NCBI RefSeq assembly: GCF_000974805.1
Contig: NZ_BBQZ01000001.1
Span: forward strand, 427,929 to 491,928
DNA length: 64,000 nucleotides
Direction of reading: 5' to 3'
Origin: Demequina salsinemoris
Lineage (GTDB): Bacteria > Actinomycetota > Actinomycetes > Actinomycetales > Demequinaceae
This document shows positions 1 to 8,968 of this stretch, one piece after another. Below the pieces are notes generated by a model. That model saw only the letters and a list, made by a program, of their open reading frames with translations. It ran no database searches and had not been told where the DNA came from. The position numbers and the translations under genes were made by a program. Each line of letters starts with the position of its first letter. Positions within the stretch are counted from its first letter, which is position 1.

Positions 1-26
1 GGCCCCGGGGATCGATCCCCGGGGCC
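1..26. terminator. Perfect palindrome at the left edge, probable terminator
   Basis: Bases 1-26 form a perfect inverted repeat centred on ATCGAT with 10-bp G/C-only flanks. It lies just past the stop of the leftward MMPL gene, so it is most simply a terminator, possibly shared with an unseen neighbour. There is no T-tract, as is common in this group. The window edge may cut a longer structure. Confidence 0.6.
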
Positions 27-70
27 CCGCCGTCGTCCAGGCGGCCAGCGCGTGACGCGCGGGCCGTCCG

Positions 71-2218
71 TCACCTGGCGGCGGTCACCAGCGCGGGCTC
101 CTGCTCCGCGGGTCGGGGCTGCGGCTCGACCTCGATCCGCATCTGCGGAAGCCACTGCAGGGCGCGCGGCAGATACCAGTTCCACCGCCCGAGCAGGGTC
201 ATGAGGGACGGCACCAGGATCGTGCGCACGATCGTCGCGTCGAGGATCACCGCCGCCGCGAGCCCGAAGCCCATCTGAGCGAACTCCGCGAGGTCGCCCA
301 GCGCGAAGCCAGCGAACACCGCGACCATGATGAGCGCGGCTCCCGTGATGAGCGACCCCGTCCTGCTGAGCCCGTGGACCACGGCTGCCCTGGTGGTGTC
401 CCCGGCGTCGTGCCGCTCCTTGATGCGGGTGAGCAGGAACACGTGATAGTCCATCGAGAGCCCGAACAGGACGGCGAAGAGGAACAACGGGATCCAGGGA
501 GCGATGGCGTCGGTCTGCGGCATGCCGAGCAGATCGGCCCCGACGCCCCACTGGAAGACCATCACCATCAGCCCGTACGCCGCGGCGGCGCTGAGGAGGT
601 TCAGCATGATCGCGGTGGCCGGGATGACGATCGAGCGGAACGCCACGAGCAGCAGGACGAACGACGCCCCGAGCACCGCGAGGAGCACCCACGGCGTCGA
701 GCTCGTCACGATGTCGGTGAAGTCGACCGACTCGGCCTGGTCCCCGCCGACGTAGGCCTCGAGCGCGGTGTCGTCGATGTGCGCGCGCAGGTCTCCGAGC
801 GCCTGCTCCGCGCGCTCGTCGGCGCCGCCGTACACGTCCTTGGCGTCGATGAAGGCGGTGTCGCCGCGCCAGTCGATCGTCGCGTCCGTGTATGCGGGCG
901 AGGCGTCGATCCACGCGGCGAGCTCCTCGACGGCGACCGCGTCGTCCGCTGCGCCCTCGATCGCGACCAGCGTGGTCTCCGACCCGTAGCCGAAGTCGTC
1001 GACGAGCACCTCCTGGGCGACCCGGAACTCGTTGTCCTCGGGCAGCGCCTCGAGGCCGGGGAACGCGAGCCGCATCGAGGCGGCGGGCACCGCGATGGCG
1101 ATGAGGATCGCGAGGCCCGCGACGAGGCTCACGACGGGGCGCCCCGTCACGGTGCGGGCCACGCCTCGCCAGACCCGCGGCTCGCGGCCCGCGCGGGTGA
1201 GGGGCACGCGTCCCTTGTTGATCCGGTGCCCGAGCAGGCGCAGGACGGCCGGCAGCAGCGTGAGCGCGGTGACGACCGCCATGATCGCGGACAGCATCGC
1301 TCCCGCACCGAGGCTGCGCATGATCGTGCTGGGGACGATGAGCATCCCGGCGAGCGAGACCAGCACGGTCAGCCCGGAGAACAGGACGGCCCGGTTCGCG
1401 GTGGCGCCGGTCACGCCCACCGCGTCGAGCGGTGTGCGTCCGTGGGCGAGCTCCTCTCGGAAGCGTTGGACCGCGACGAGCGTGTAGTCCACGCCGAGCG
1501 CGAGCCCCATCATCGTGATCATGTTCACGATGAAGAAGGACAGGTCGAACGCGGAGCCGACGATCGCCGTCGCGCCGACCGCGGTCGTGATCGCGACGAG
1601 GCTGACGAGCAGCGGGATCCCCGCCGCGACGAGCGCGCCGAAGACGCCGATGAGGATGAGGATCGCGACCCCGATCCCGACCACCTCGCCGCGCACGAGC
1701 GTGTCCTCGGCAAGCCCGTCGAACATCGCCTCGCCGGTGAGCGGTCCGAAGCTCAGGAACTCGACGCCCTGTTCCTCGAGCGCGTCGGTCGCGGCGAGCA
1801 GGTCCTCGCCCGTGCGTTCCGGGTGATCGGCGGCCACCGTCACGCTCACCAGGAGGCTGGTGCCCGAGGCCGACGGCGCCGGCGAGATCTCTGCGGCGTC
1901 GACCCCGTCGACGCCGAGGGCCGCGGCGACGGCATCCTCGCCAGCACGCGCGAGCGCGTCGGCCGACGTGCCCTCGGAAGCGCTAACCACGATGGTCTCG
2001 GCCACGGGGCCGTCGTCGATGCCGCGTTCGCGCTGATCGATCTCGGCCGCGGTGTCGGAGTCGGTGGCGACGAGGTTGCTGTCGTCCTGGACGAGCGCGC
2101 TGCCGAGGCCTCCCGACAGCGCGATCGCGCCGCCCACGAGCAGCACCCACAAGGTGATGGTCAGCCATGGCCGGGCGGCCGAGGCGCGGGCGATGCGCCC
2201 GGTGAGTCCGATGTGCAT
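71..2218 (-). CDS. MMPL/RND-family membrane transporter
   Basis: A 715-residue exporter of the MMPL (RND-like) family, which uses the proton gradient to move lipids, drugs or other hydrophobic molecules across the membrane. The layout is canonical: one N-terminal membrane helix, an extracytoplasmic domain, a helix block, a second extracytoplasmic domain and a second helix block. The paired proton-relay motifs are visible as GVDYTLV (Asp244) and SMDYHVF (Asp590). I chose the ATG at 2218, not the longer open frame, because GGAGGGGG sits just upstream and the protein then begins at the first membrane helix. It is divergent from a two-component system, across a region with a palindrome, so regulation by that system is a reasonable inference. 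The substrate is unknown. Confidence 0.9.
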   Translation of the reverse strand: MHIGLTGRIARASAARPWLTITLWVLLVGGAIALSGGLGSALVQDDSNLVATDSDTAAEIDQRERGIDDGPVAETIVVSASEGTSADALARAGEDAVAAALGVDGVDAAEISPAPSASGTSLLVSVTVAADHPERTGEDLLAATDALEEQGVEFLSFGPLTGEAMFDGLAEDTLVRGEVVGIGVAILILIGVFGALVAAGIPLLVSLVAITTAVGATAIVGSAFDLSFFIVNMITMMGLALGVDYTLVAVQRFREELAHGRTPLDAVGVTGATANRAVLFSGLTVLVSLAGMLIVPSTIMRSLGAGAMLSAIMAVVTALTLLPAVLRLLGHRINKGRVPLTRAGREPRVWRGVARTVTGRPVVSLVAGLAILIAIAVPAASMRLAFPGLEALPEDNEFRVAQEVLVDDFGYGSETTLVAIEGAADDAVAVEELAAWIDASPAYTDATIDWRGDTAFIDAKDVYGGADERAEQALGDLRAHIDDTALEAYVGGDQAESVDFTDIVTSSTPWVLLAVLGASFVLLLVAFRSIVIPATAIMLNLLSAAAAYGLMVMVFQWGVGADLLGMPQTDAIAPWIPLFLFAVLFGLSMDYHVFLLTRIKERHDAGDTTRAAVVHGLSRTGSLITGAALIMVAVFAGFALGDLAEFAQMGFGLAAAVILDATIVRTILVPSLMTLLGRWNWYLPRALQWLPQMRIEVEPQPRPAEQEPALVTAAR

Positions 2219-2373
2219 GATGAAGCCCCCTCCAATGGGTGCGGCGCGCTGGTGCGGACCGCTGACTCCACGGTCGCGCCGGGCGGCCGCGCCCCACAGC
2301 CCGCGCGAGAGCGAACCGGGGCCCCCGTGCGAGGGGTTCGCGATCGCTCCGACTCGGGGAGGTCCCTGACGGA

Positions 2374-2389
2374 TCCCCCGTACGGGGGA
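2374..2389. promoter_or_regulatory. 16-bp palindrome, candidate operator
   Basis: TCCCCCGTACGGGGGA is a perfect palindrome in the 229-bp divergent region between the MMPL gene and the histidine kinase gene. It lies 58 bp before the kinase start. Its position and symmetry fit a site for the adjacent NarL-type response regulator, which would bind as a dimer. The assignment is inferred from context. Confidence 0.55.
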
Positions 2390-2447
2390 GGGCGGAACCA
2401 CCGCGGGAGCCTGGCGATCCACGGGACGTACCGGGCACGATGGACGT

Positions 2448-3800
2448 ATGGACGTCCTGCGCCGCTACTTCGCCGCCGCCTGGGAGGCGCGCACCTGGAA
2501 CGCGGTGCTCTACCTCCTGCTCGGCCTGCCCGTGTCGATCCTGCTGTTCGTCTATGTCGTGACCGGTTATGCCGTCGGCGTCGGGCTCGCGGTCGTGTGG
2601 GTCGGGGTGCTCGTGCTCGTGGGGGTGCAGGCGTCGCTGCGCCCGCTCGGCGCGGTCGAACGCGGCATGGCCAACGGCCTGTTGGGGACGCAGGTGCGTG
2701 CGCCGTCGCCGCTGCGCGTGCCCGCCGATGCGGGGCGCGTCCGGATGGCCCTCGCGCCGTTCCACGATCAGTCGTCGTGGCGCGTCGTCGCGTGGATCGT
2801 GGCGCGGATCGTGCTCGGCCCGGTGGGCTTCGCGTTCGCGGTGGTCCAGCTCGTCGTGCCCGTCACGCTCGTCGCGTCCCTCGTCCTGGCCGTCGTCCAG
2901 CTGCTGGGGATGGCGGACGCGATCGGCATGCAGACGGACGATGCGCAGGCGGCGTCGGTGGTCGACACGGTCGCCTTCTGGGTCGCGGTCGGCTCCCCGG
3001 TGATCCTGCTCGTGCTGCCCATGCCTGGGTGGATCGTGCGCGGCACTGCGGAGCTGCATCGGCTGCTCGCGCGCTGGGCGCTCGGCCCGTGCGATCGGGA
3101 GCTCGCCGAGGCGGCGACCGAGCGCGCCGAGCTCGCCGAGGCGCAGCTGAGGATCGACCAGGAGCTGCACGACAGCATCGGGCACATGATCACCATGAAC
3201 ATCGTCCAGGCGGGCGCCGGCGCGCACGTGTTCGACTCGGACCCGGAGTTCGCGCGCCAGGCGCTGCGCAACATCGAGGAGCGCGGGCGCGCCGCGATGG
3301 GCGAGCTGGACCGCATCATCGCGCACCTGCGCGGGGACGAGGCCGCCGAGCGCGCGCCGCTTCCCACCTTGCGCGACATCACGGGCCTGGTCGAGACCTC
3401 GCGCCGAGGAGGCGCGGAGGTCACGGTCGACGTGGACGCGGACGACGTCCCGCCCGCGGTCGGGCGCACGGTGTTCGGCATCGTGCGGGAGGCCCTCACG
3501 AACGCCGCCAAGCATGCGCCAGGGGCGCCGATCGACGTGCGCGTCGCCACCGAGGACGATGCGGTGGGCGTCGCGGTCGTCAACGGCGCGGCCGTAGGGC
3601 CGCCGACGGCGACGCACTCGACCGGACGAGGGGTGAGCGGCATCCGTGACCGCGTGACCCTGCTCGGCGGGCGTACCCGCATCGGCGCCACGGGCGACGG
3701 CTTCGAGGTGGTCGCCCTCATCCCGCTCGGCGCGGACCTCGCCGAGGCAGGAGACCTGTCCTCCCCGTGGGCGGGCCTGCGTGAGAAGGTGGCCCCATGA
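2448..3800 (+). CDS. NarL-type sensor histidine kinase
   Basis: A 450-residue membrane histidine kinase. Residues 1-200 hold about four hydrophobic segments (near 20-60 and 115-195) resembling the actinobacterial putative-sensor domain. Next come a HisKA_3 dimerisation helix, with phospho-acceptor His241 in QELHDSIGH, and a HATPase_c domain with the N-box REALTNAAKHA and the glycine-rich STGRGVSGIRDR. It should phosphorylate the regulator encoded next, whose ATG overlaps its stop (ATGA). CACGAT lies 6 nt before the ATG, suggesting a leaderless transcript. The stimulus is unknown; the divergent MMPL pump suggests envelope or antimicrobial stress (inference). Confidence 0.92.
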   Translation: MDVLRRYFAAAWEARTWNAVLYLLLGLPVSILLFVYVVTGYAVGVGLAVVWVGVLVLVGVQASLRPLGAVERGMANGLLGTQVRAPSPLRVPADAGRVRMALAPFHDQSSWRVVAWIVARIVLGPVGFAFAVVQLVVPVTLVASLVLAVVQLLGMADAIGMQTDDAQAASVVDTVAFWVAVGSPVILLVLPMPGWIVRGTAELHRLLARWALGPCDRELAEAATERAELAEAQLRIDQELHDSIGHMITMNIVQAGAGAHVFDSDPEFARQALRNIEERGRAAMGELDRIIAHLRGDEAAERAPLPTLRDITGLVETSRRGGAEVTVDVDADDVPPAVGRTVFGIVREALTNAAKHAPGAPIDVRVATEDDAVGVAVVNGAAVGPPTATHSTGRGVSGIRDRVTLLGGRTRIGATGDGFEVVALIPLGADLAEAGDLSSPWAGLREKVAP

Positions 3801-4444
3801 GGATCGCCATCGTGGACGACGACCCGCTCGTGCGGATGGGCCTCAAGGCGATCCTCGGCTCGGAGGGCGGCTGGGACGTGGTCGGCGAGGCGGGCGACGG
3901 CGAGGCCGCCGTCGCGCTTGCGACGCGCGAGCGGCCCGACGTCCTCCTCATGGACATCCGGATGCCGGGGATCGACGGGCTCGAGGCGACGCGGCGCATC
4001 GTCTCCGCGGGCCTGCCCACCGCGGTCCTCGTGCTCACGACGTTCGAGCTCGACGAGTACGTCTTCGACGCGATGCGCGCGGGCGCAGCCGGCTTCGTGC
4101 TCAAGCGGGTCCCGCCCACCGAGCTCATCGAGGCCGTGCGCGTGGTGGCGGCGGGGGAGTCTCTGCTGTTCCCCGCGTCGACGCGGACGGTGATCGAGCG
4201 CTTCGCCGCTCGCGAGCCGGGCATCACGCTGCCCGAGCTCACCGAGCGCGAGCAGGAGGTGCTGCGCGCGCTCGCGAGGGGGAGGTCGAACGGCGAGATC
4301 GCCGCCGAGCTGTTCCTCGCGGTCGAGACCGTGAAGTCCCACGTCGCGTCGATCCTCACGAAGCTCGGCGTGCGCGACCGGACGCAGGCGGTGATCGCCG
4401 CGTACGAGAGCGGCTTCGTCGCGCCCGGGGAACCCACAGACTGA
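3797..4444 (+). CDS. NarL/LuxR-family response regulator
   Basis: A 215-residue regulator with an N-terminal receiver domain and a C-terminal LuxR helix-turn-helix. The receiver shows the acidic pocket Asp7-Asp8-Asp9, phospho-acceptor Asp53 in LLMDIRMPG, Thr81 and Lys103. The HTH (about residues 150-210) carries LTEREQEVL and the recognition-helix region VKSHVASIL. Its ATG overlaps the kinase TGA, so the pair is translationally coupled. Likely targets are its own operon and the divergent MMPL gene through the palindrome at 2374-2389 (inference). Confidence 0.95.
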   Translation: MRIAIVDDDPLVRMGLKAILGSEGGWDVVGEAGDGEAAVALATRERPDVLLMDIRMPGIDGLEATRRIVSAGLPTAVLVLTTFELDEYVFDAMRAGAAGFVLKRVPPTELIEAVRVVAAGESLLFPASTRTVIERFAAREPGITLPELTEREQEVLRALARGRSNGEIAAELFLAVETVKSHVASILTKLGVRDRTQAVIAAYESGFVAPGEPTD

Positions 4445-4450
4445 CCTGAC

Positions 4451-4492
4451 GGAAGGCCCCGGCCCGCGTCGTCGCGCGGGCCGGGGCCTTCC
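4451..4492. terminator. Bidirectional terminator
   Basis: A nearly perfect 18-bp stem, GGAAGGCCCCGGCCCGCG against its complement with a short loop, lies between the convergent response regulator and beta-helix genes and ends in TTCC. It can serve both. Confidence 0.85.
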
Positions 4493-4506
4493 TGGTGAGC
4501 AGGGCG

Positions 4507-4985
4507 TCAGCTGTCGCGGTCGGCCCTGGCCTTGGCCTTGAGGCGCTTGACGGTCTTGTGCAGGGTGGTGTCGGCGTCGGTGAGCTTGGTGACCGATGCT
4601 GCGGGGCTGATGTGCTTGGCGGTGGAGATGGCGGTCTTGAGCCTGGTGCGCTGCGCGTCGGTGAGGTGGTGCTTGGCGAGCGAGCTGCGGTAGAACTTCA
4701 CGGCGGTGGCGATGGTGCTCTTGAGCTCGCGGTAGGCGGTGCGCTTGGCGACGGCCTTCTTGGTCATCTTCGTGACCATGGTGGTCAGGCTCTTGGCTTC
4801 GGCGATGCGCTCGGTGGAGGTGCCGTCGGCGCGGATCTCCCTTGCGTCGGCGATGTGGTTCCTGAGGATCCTGAGCTGTCGGTCGGTGAGGAACTTCGTC
4901 AGGGCGCTGTCGCGCAGCTTCACTGCGGAGGCGATGGCGGCGGTGAGCTCGGCCTTCGGGTCCGCCGTGGTGGCGGAGGACGAGT
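4507..4985 (-). repeat. Near-identical tail-coding segment, copy 1
   Basis: About 480 bp encoding the basic C-terminal domain match 6614-7092 with roughly nine differences by eye, several of them synonymous. The upstream beta-helix parts of the two genes are clearly diverged. This fits recent gene conversion or domain duplication. Confidence 0.9.
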
Positions 4986-6402
4986 CGTCGCTGCCCGAGT
5001 TGGAGCCGGAACCCGAGCCAGCCGCGTCGTCCGCGGGCGCCACGTAGGTCTCGACGGCGCCGATGTCGCAGGCGTTGCCGTCCGCGACCGCCTCGGCGCG
5101 CGAGACGCCGCGCTGGTCGAACTCCACCAGGAACGCCTCGTCCGACTCGAGGGCCGACTGGCACAGCTCGACCGGGATCGCGTCGACGAGCGGGCTGCTC
5201 GACGCGGGCAGGCGGGTCAGGGTGGTTCCGCCGTTGTCGGTCAGAGTGCCCAGCTGCGCGTCGAGACCCTCGCCGAGGTCTCCGTCGCCGCTCCACTCGA
5301 GCGTGCATGTGCCGTCCTCATCGAAGGTCATGGCGCTGGTGCTGCCCATGACGAGGCAGGCGTCGCCGGCGCCGCCGGTGATGACGCTCGCGACGAACGA
5401 CAGGAGGCCTCCGGTGAAGACGTGGTCGGCCGAGGTGCCGGCCGTGTTGTCGGTGAGGGTCGAGAATCCCATCAGGATGTTCGCGTGCGAGTCGGTCGAG
5501 ATCGCGCCGCCGGTTCCCGCGGCCGCGTTGCCGTCGAACGTGGAGGAGCCGATGGTGATCTGGTCGCCGGAGGACAGGATCGCTCCACCGTCGGTGGCCT
5601 CGTTGTGCGCGAACAGCGAGCGGTTCACCGTGAGGTCGCCGGGGGTGTAGATCGCGCCGCCACTCTCGCCTGCGATGTTGTCGACGAAGGTCGAGTCCTC
5701 GATCACGAGCGCGTCGCTGTTGGAGAAGATCGCCGCGCCGCTGCCTGTGGTCGAGTTGCCGGAGAAGACGGAGTTGCTGATCGTGACGGTGAAGTCAGAG
5801 GTGGGGTCGCTGTACACGGTGAGCCCTGAACCGCCGGGAAGCAAGAAGTACGAGTCGCTGTCGTAGGCGAACTCGTTGTCGCTGAACGTGCTGTCGGTGA
5901 TGGTGACTCCACCGTCGCCGACGAGTGTGACGCCGGGACCGTTCACGGTGTCGGCCACAGTCAGGCCTTCGAACGCGATAGTGTCGTTGGACGCGATGAA
6001 CAGTGCGGCCGAGCCGGTCCCGTCGAAGCCCGTGAGCGTGAGGTCCCTGATGACGAAGGCGGCGTCGAGGTTGGCCTCCTGGTGCGCGACGAGCGCTCCG
6101 CCCGCGAGGGTGCCGTCCCATGAGATCGTGTGGCCGTTGCCCTCGATGGTGAGGTCCTGGTTCCCCCAATAGTTCTGCGTGGTGCCAGGGACGGAGAAGT
6201 CGGCGAGCACGTTGATCGTGTCGGGCACGCCATTGGTCGACGCGGTCTCGAGCGCAGTAGTCCACGAGGCGGCGTCCGTGACGTCCAAGGTCGCGGCCGA
6301 GGCTGGAGCGGCGACCGCCGCGGTGGCGAGAGCGAGCAGGGTCGTCGTGCCGGTGACGGCGGTGACGCGGCCGAGGCCGCGGGTGTGCGCAGTTGAGCGC
6401 AT
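4507..6402 (-). CDS. Secreted beta-helix protein with basic FIVAR-like tail (copy 1)
   Basis: A 631-residue exported protein. Residues 1-36 are a signal peptide (Arg-rich n-region, Leu/Ala core, PASA cleavage site). Residues 40-400 are rich in short repeats such as IEDSTFVDN and NRSLFAHNEA, typical of a right-handed parallel beta-helix. They end in the choice-of-anchor-Q signature (TDNGGTTLTRLP, SPLVDAIP, DQRGVSR, CDIGAVE). After a Gly/Ser linker come about 150 helical, lysine-rich residues that look like two tandem FIVAR-type modules. I see no LPXTG motif or C-terminal membrane helix, so the basic tail may hold the protein at the wall (inference). The ATG at 6402 follows GGGGGA and opens the signal peptide. 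Its tail is nearly identical to that of the next paralogue. Confidence 0.82.
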   Translation of the reverse strand: MRSTAHTRGLGRVTAVTGTTTLLALATAAVAAPASAATLDVTDAASWTTALETASTNGVPDTINVLADFSVPGTTQNYWGNQDLTIEGNGHTISWDGTLAGGALVAHQEANLDAAFVIRDLTLTGFDGTGSAALFIASNDTIAFEGLTVADTVNGPGVTLVGDGGVTITDSTFSDNEFAYDSDSYFLLPGGSGLTVYSDPTSDFTVTISNSVFSGNSTTGSGAAIFSNSDALVIEDSTFVDNIAGESGGAIYTPGDLTVNRSLFAHNEATDGGAILSSGDQITIGSSTFDGNAAAGTGGAISTDSHANILMGFSTLTDNTAGTSADHVFTGGLLSFVASVITGGAGDACLVMGSTSAMTFDEDGTCTLEWSGDGDLGEGLDAQLGTLTDNGGTTLTRLPASSSPLVDAIPVELCQSALESDEAFLVEFDQRGVSRAEAVADGNACDIGAVETYVAPADDAAGSGSGSNSGSDDSSSATTADPKAELTAAIASAVKLRDSALTKFLTDRQLRILRNHIADAREIRADGTSTERIAEAKSLTTMVTKMTKKAVAKRTAYRELKSTIATAVKFYRSSLAKHHLTDAQRTRLKTAISTAKHISPAASVTKLTDADTTLHKTVKRLKAKARADRDS

Positions 6403-6454
6403 GGAGATCCCCCAGATATCAGTGCGGCGCGCGTCCGGTCGCGTGCCGAGCGAC

Positions 6455-6483
6455 ACCTTAGCGAGTAGTGGACTCGTCCACAA
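6455..6483 (-). promoter_or_regulatory. Promoter of beta-helix copy 1
   Basis: On the minus strand, TTGTGG (6478-6483) and TAAGGT (6455-6460) are 17 nt apart, about 50 bp before the start codon. The same pair, with an extended shared context (GCATTGTGGA and CTCGCTA), precedes the paralogue, so the two are probably co-regulated. Confidence 0.65.
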
Positions 6484-6556
6484 TGCGCACGGTGGCGTGT
6501 CTCGGAGGCCATGCCTGGGTATCTCGCGACGTGCGTTGCCCGACCCGGATACGACG

Positions 6557-6597
6557 ACGGGGCTCGGTCCGCGCTGGTGGCGCGGGCCGAGCCCCGT
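6557..6597 (-). terminator. Terminator after beta-helix copy 2
   Basis: A strong hairpin, ACGGGGCTCGG(T/C)CCGCGC with a TGGT loop and its complement, follows the stop codon of the second beta-helix gene on the minus strand. Confidence 0.8.
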
Positions 6598-6613
6598 GAT
6601 CGTGGGCAGGGCG

Positions 6614-7092
6614 TCAGCTGTCGCGGTCTGCCCTGGCCTTGGCCCTGAGGCGCTTGACGGTCTTGTGCAGGGTGGTGTCGGCGTCGGTGAGCTTGGTGAC
6701 CGATGCTGCGGGGCTGATGTGCTTGGCGGTGGAGATGGCGGTCTTGAGCCTGGTGCGCTGCGCGTCGGTGAGGTGGTGCTTGGCGAGCGAGCTGCGGTAG
6801 AACTTCACGGCGGTGGCGATGGTGCTCTTGAGCTCGCGGTAGGCGGTGCGCTTGGCGACGGCCTTCTTGGTCATCTTCGTGACCATGGTGGTCAGGCTCT
6901 TGGCTTCGGCGATGCGCTCGGTGGAGGTGCCGTCGGCGCGGATGTCGCGTGCGTCGGCGATGTGGTTCCTGAGGATCCTGAGCTGCCGGTCGGTGAGGAA
7001 CTTCGTCAGGGCGCTGTCGCGCAGCTTCACGGCGGAGGCGATGGCGGCGGTGAGCTCGGCCTTCGGGTCCGCCGTGGTCGCGGAGGACGAGT
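6614..7092 (-). repeat. Near-identical tail-coding segment, copy 2
   Basis: Partner of 4507-4985; see that entry. The protein differences I see in the shared tail are Lys/Arg and Glu/Asp exchanges (for example REIRADG against RDIRADG). Confidence 0.9.
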
Positions 7093-8713
7093 GGGAGCCG
7101 CCCGAGCCGGAACCCGAACCGGAGCCCGAGCCGTCGCCCGCCGTGTCCACCGCGAGCTCGACGGCGCCGATGTCATTCGCGTCCCCCTGCGGGCGCGAGA
7201 CGCCGCGCGCGTCGACCGCGATGCCGAACGTCGTCGGCGCCGCGTCGATGAGCGGGCTTCCCGCCAGGGGCAGCATGGTCGGCACGTCGCCGCCGTGCTT
7301 CGCGAGGCTTCCGAGGAGGGCGTCGATCCCGTTGCCGATGTCGCCGTCGCCCGACCAGTCGTCGGTGCACGTGCCGTCCGCGTCGAAGTTCGCTGCGGTG
7401 GTGGCGCCGCCGTTCGAGTCGTCGACCTTGCATACGTCGTCTCCGGTGTCCGAGGCGAAGGCGTTGCCGACCAGCTCGACGTCGGGTGCTGCGGCGCGGA
7501 GGTCGGTCACGTCGAACGTGCTCGTGTTGTCGGAGAACGTGTTGTGGAGCAGCGCGACGCGGGACTCGGAGGAGGCGACGATGACGCCGAGGCCGGTGCT
7601 GTTGCCGACGAACGTCGAGTTCGTGATGACGCGCTCCGACTCGTCGGCCGCGGCGAGCGAGAGCAGCTCGCTCCCGACTCCCGCGGAGTTGGACGCGAAC
7701 GTGGAGGAGTCGATCTCCACGGGCCCTCCGGCCTGGATCAGGTTCGCGTCGAGGTGGTCGGTGAAGAGCGATCCGGTGATGGAGAGCGGATCGTCGGCGT
7801 CGGTCATCATGATCGCGTTGGCCGTGGGCGCGCCGTTGGCGGTGAAGGCGCTGCCCGCCACCGTGAGCGGGACCTCGGAGTAGATCGCCCCGCCCGTCGT
7901 GTCAGCGGTGTTGTCCTCGAACGTCGAGCTCTCGATGGTGAGGCTTCCCAGGCCACTGGCGTGGATCGCGCCGCCGCTCCCCGGCTGGGAGTTGGCGGTG
8001 TTCGACGTGTTGGAGGTGAACGTCGAGCCGGTCACCGTCGCGACCATGTTCTTCAGCTGAAGGGCCCCGAAGTTCTTCCCGTTCTGGTTCGCGAAGGTCG
8101 AGTCCGCGATCGTCACCTCGCCCGAGGCGCTCCGATAGGTCGTCATGATGGCCATCGACGTGGTGCTCGAGCCGGTGTAGTCGAACGTGGAGTCCGTGAT
8201 CGTGGCGGTGCCGTCGACGTACATGAAGAACGGGCGCGAATCGTCGGCCTGGTGCACCGTGACGTTGTCGACGACGATCGCTCGTCGGGAGTCGAGCGAG
8301 AAGGCGTAGCCTCCGTCACTGCCGAAGCCGTCGATGGTGAGGTCGCGCATGGTGAGGTTGGCGTCGACCGAGTCGTACGCGTGGGCCTCGATGAACGCTC
8401 CGCGCCGCTGGCTGTCGTCCCACGTGACCGTGTGCCCCTGGCCATCGATCGTGAGGTCCTCGTCGAACTCGCTGTACCACGTGCCTCCCGGGGCGGAGAA
8501 GTCGGCCGTGATGACGATCGTGTCGGCGACGCCGTTGTCGATCGCGTCCTGCACCGCTTGGGCCCAGGTCGCGGCGTCGTAGGCCTCCAGAGGCTCGGTG
8601 GCTGCGGCAGTGGCCGGCGCCGCGACCGCCACCGCGGTCAGCGTCAGAAGAGTGGTGGTGCCTGCGGCGGCCGTCGCGCGGCGCAGGCGTGTATGAGGCG
8701 CGAAGTTGCGCAT
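6614..8713 (-). CDS. Secreted beta-helix protein with basic FIVAR-like tail (copy 2)
   Basis: A 699-residue paralogue of the gene at 4507-6402 with the same plan: signal peptide (cleavage near residue 36), a long parallel beta-helix region with repeats such as ITDSTFDYTG and IESSTFEDNT, a choice-of-anchor-Q-like block (PLAGSPLIDAAP, DARGVSRPQ, NDIGAVE), a Gly/Ser linker and the basic helical tail. The start at 8713 follows GGGGGGACTCAC. The beta-helix part differs strongly from copy 1 while the tail hardly differs. Such proteins usually act at the cell surface, as adhesins or polysaccharide-binding or lyase-like proteins. No catalytic residues can be assigned by eye. Confidence 0.82.
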   Translation of the reverse strand: MRNFAPHTRLRRATAAAGTTTLLTLTAVAVAAPATAAATEPLEAYDAATWAQAVQDAIDNGVADTIVITADFSAPGGTWYSEFDEDLTIDGQGHTVTWDDSQRRGAFIEAHAYDSVDANLTMRDLTIDGFGSDGGYAFSLDSRRAIVVDNVTVHQADDSRPFFMYVDGTATITDSTFDYTGSSTTSMAIMTTYRSASGEVTIADSTFANQNGKNFGALQLKNMVATVTGSTFTSNTSNTANSQPGSGGAIHASGLGSLTIESSTFEDNTADTTGGAIYSEVPLTVAGSAFTANGAPTANAIMMTDADDPLSITGSLFTDHLDANLIQAGGPVEIDSSTFASNSAGVGSELLSLAAADESERVITNSTFVGNSTGLGVIVASSESRVALLHNTFSDNTSTFDVTDLRAAAPDVELVGNAFASDTGDDVCKVDDSNGGATTAANFDADGTCTDDWSGDGDIGNGIDALLGSLAKHGGDVPTMLPLAGSPLIDAAPTTFGIAVDARGVSRPQGDANDIGAVELAVDTAGDGSGSGSGSGSGGSHSSSATTADPKAELTAAIASAVKLRDSALTKFLTDRQLRILRNHIADARDIRADGTSTERIAEAKSLTTMVTKMTKKAVAKRTAYRELKSTIATAVKFYRSSLAKHHLTDAQRTRLKTAISTAKHISPAASVTKLTDADTTLHKTVKRLRAKARADRDS

Positions 8714-8767
8714 GTGAGTCCCCCCCGGGTGGTGGTCGAGCGCGCCGTCGGTGGCGCACCGCGTGTC

Positions 8768-8797
8768 ACCCTAGCGAGATGTTGATGTGATCCACAA
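8768..8797 (-). promoter_or_regulatory. Promoter of beta-helix copy 2
   Basis: TTGTGG (8792-8797) and TAGGGT (8768-8773) on the minus strand, 18 nt apart. The flanks match the copy-1 promoter. Confidence 0.6.
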
Positions 8798-8881
8798 TGC
8801 CCCTAGCAGGCGTGTCAGGGAATGCGGAGGAACACGTCCGCGTCATTGCCGCGGTGGGGCCGAGGACATGCTCCGCCGGTC

Positions 8882-8912
8882 TTGCGAACCTTCGCACCCT
8901 CCGGACTAGGCT
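8882..8912 (+). promoter_or_regulatory. Possible sucCD promoter
   Basis: TTGCGA (8882-8887) and TAGGCT (8907-8912), 19 nt apart, give a leader of about 50 nt with AAAGGA before the sucC ATG. The -10 is convincing; the -35 is tentative because of the long spacer. Confidence 0.45.
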
Positions 8913-8968
8913 GGGCCCGTCGAACCCCACCGCCGTGATTCGGCGTCCCCGACAGTAAAGGACCGACG

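Noticed and set aside
374-3649. A 1091-codon open frame on the plus strand
   Set aside because: It runs antisense to the MMPL gene and out of frame through the kinase; its product is low-complexity Arg/Asp/Glu/His typical of shadow frames in G+C-rich DNA.
2768-5308. Long minus-strand frame (846 codons) across the two-component genes
   Set aside because: Shadow of the kinase, regulator and beta-helix genes; repetitive basic composition and no ribosome site.
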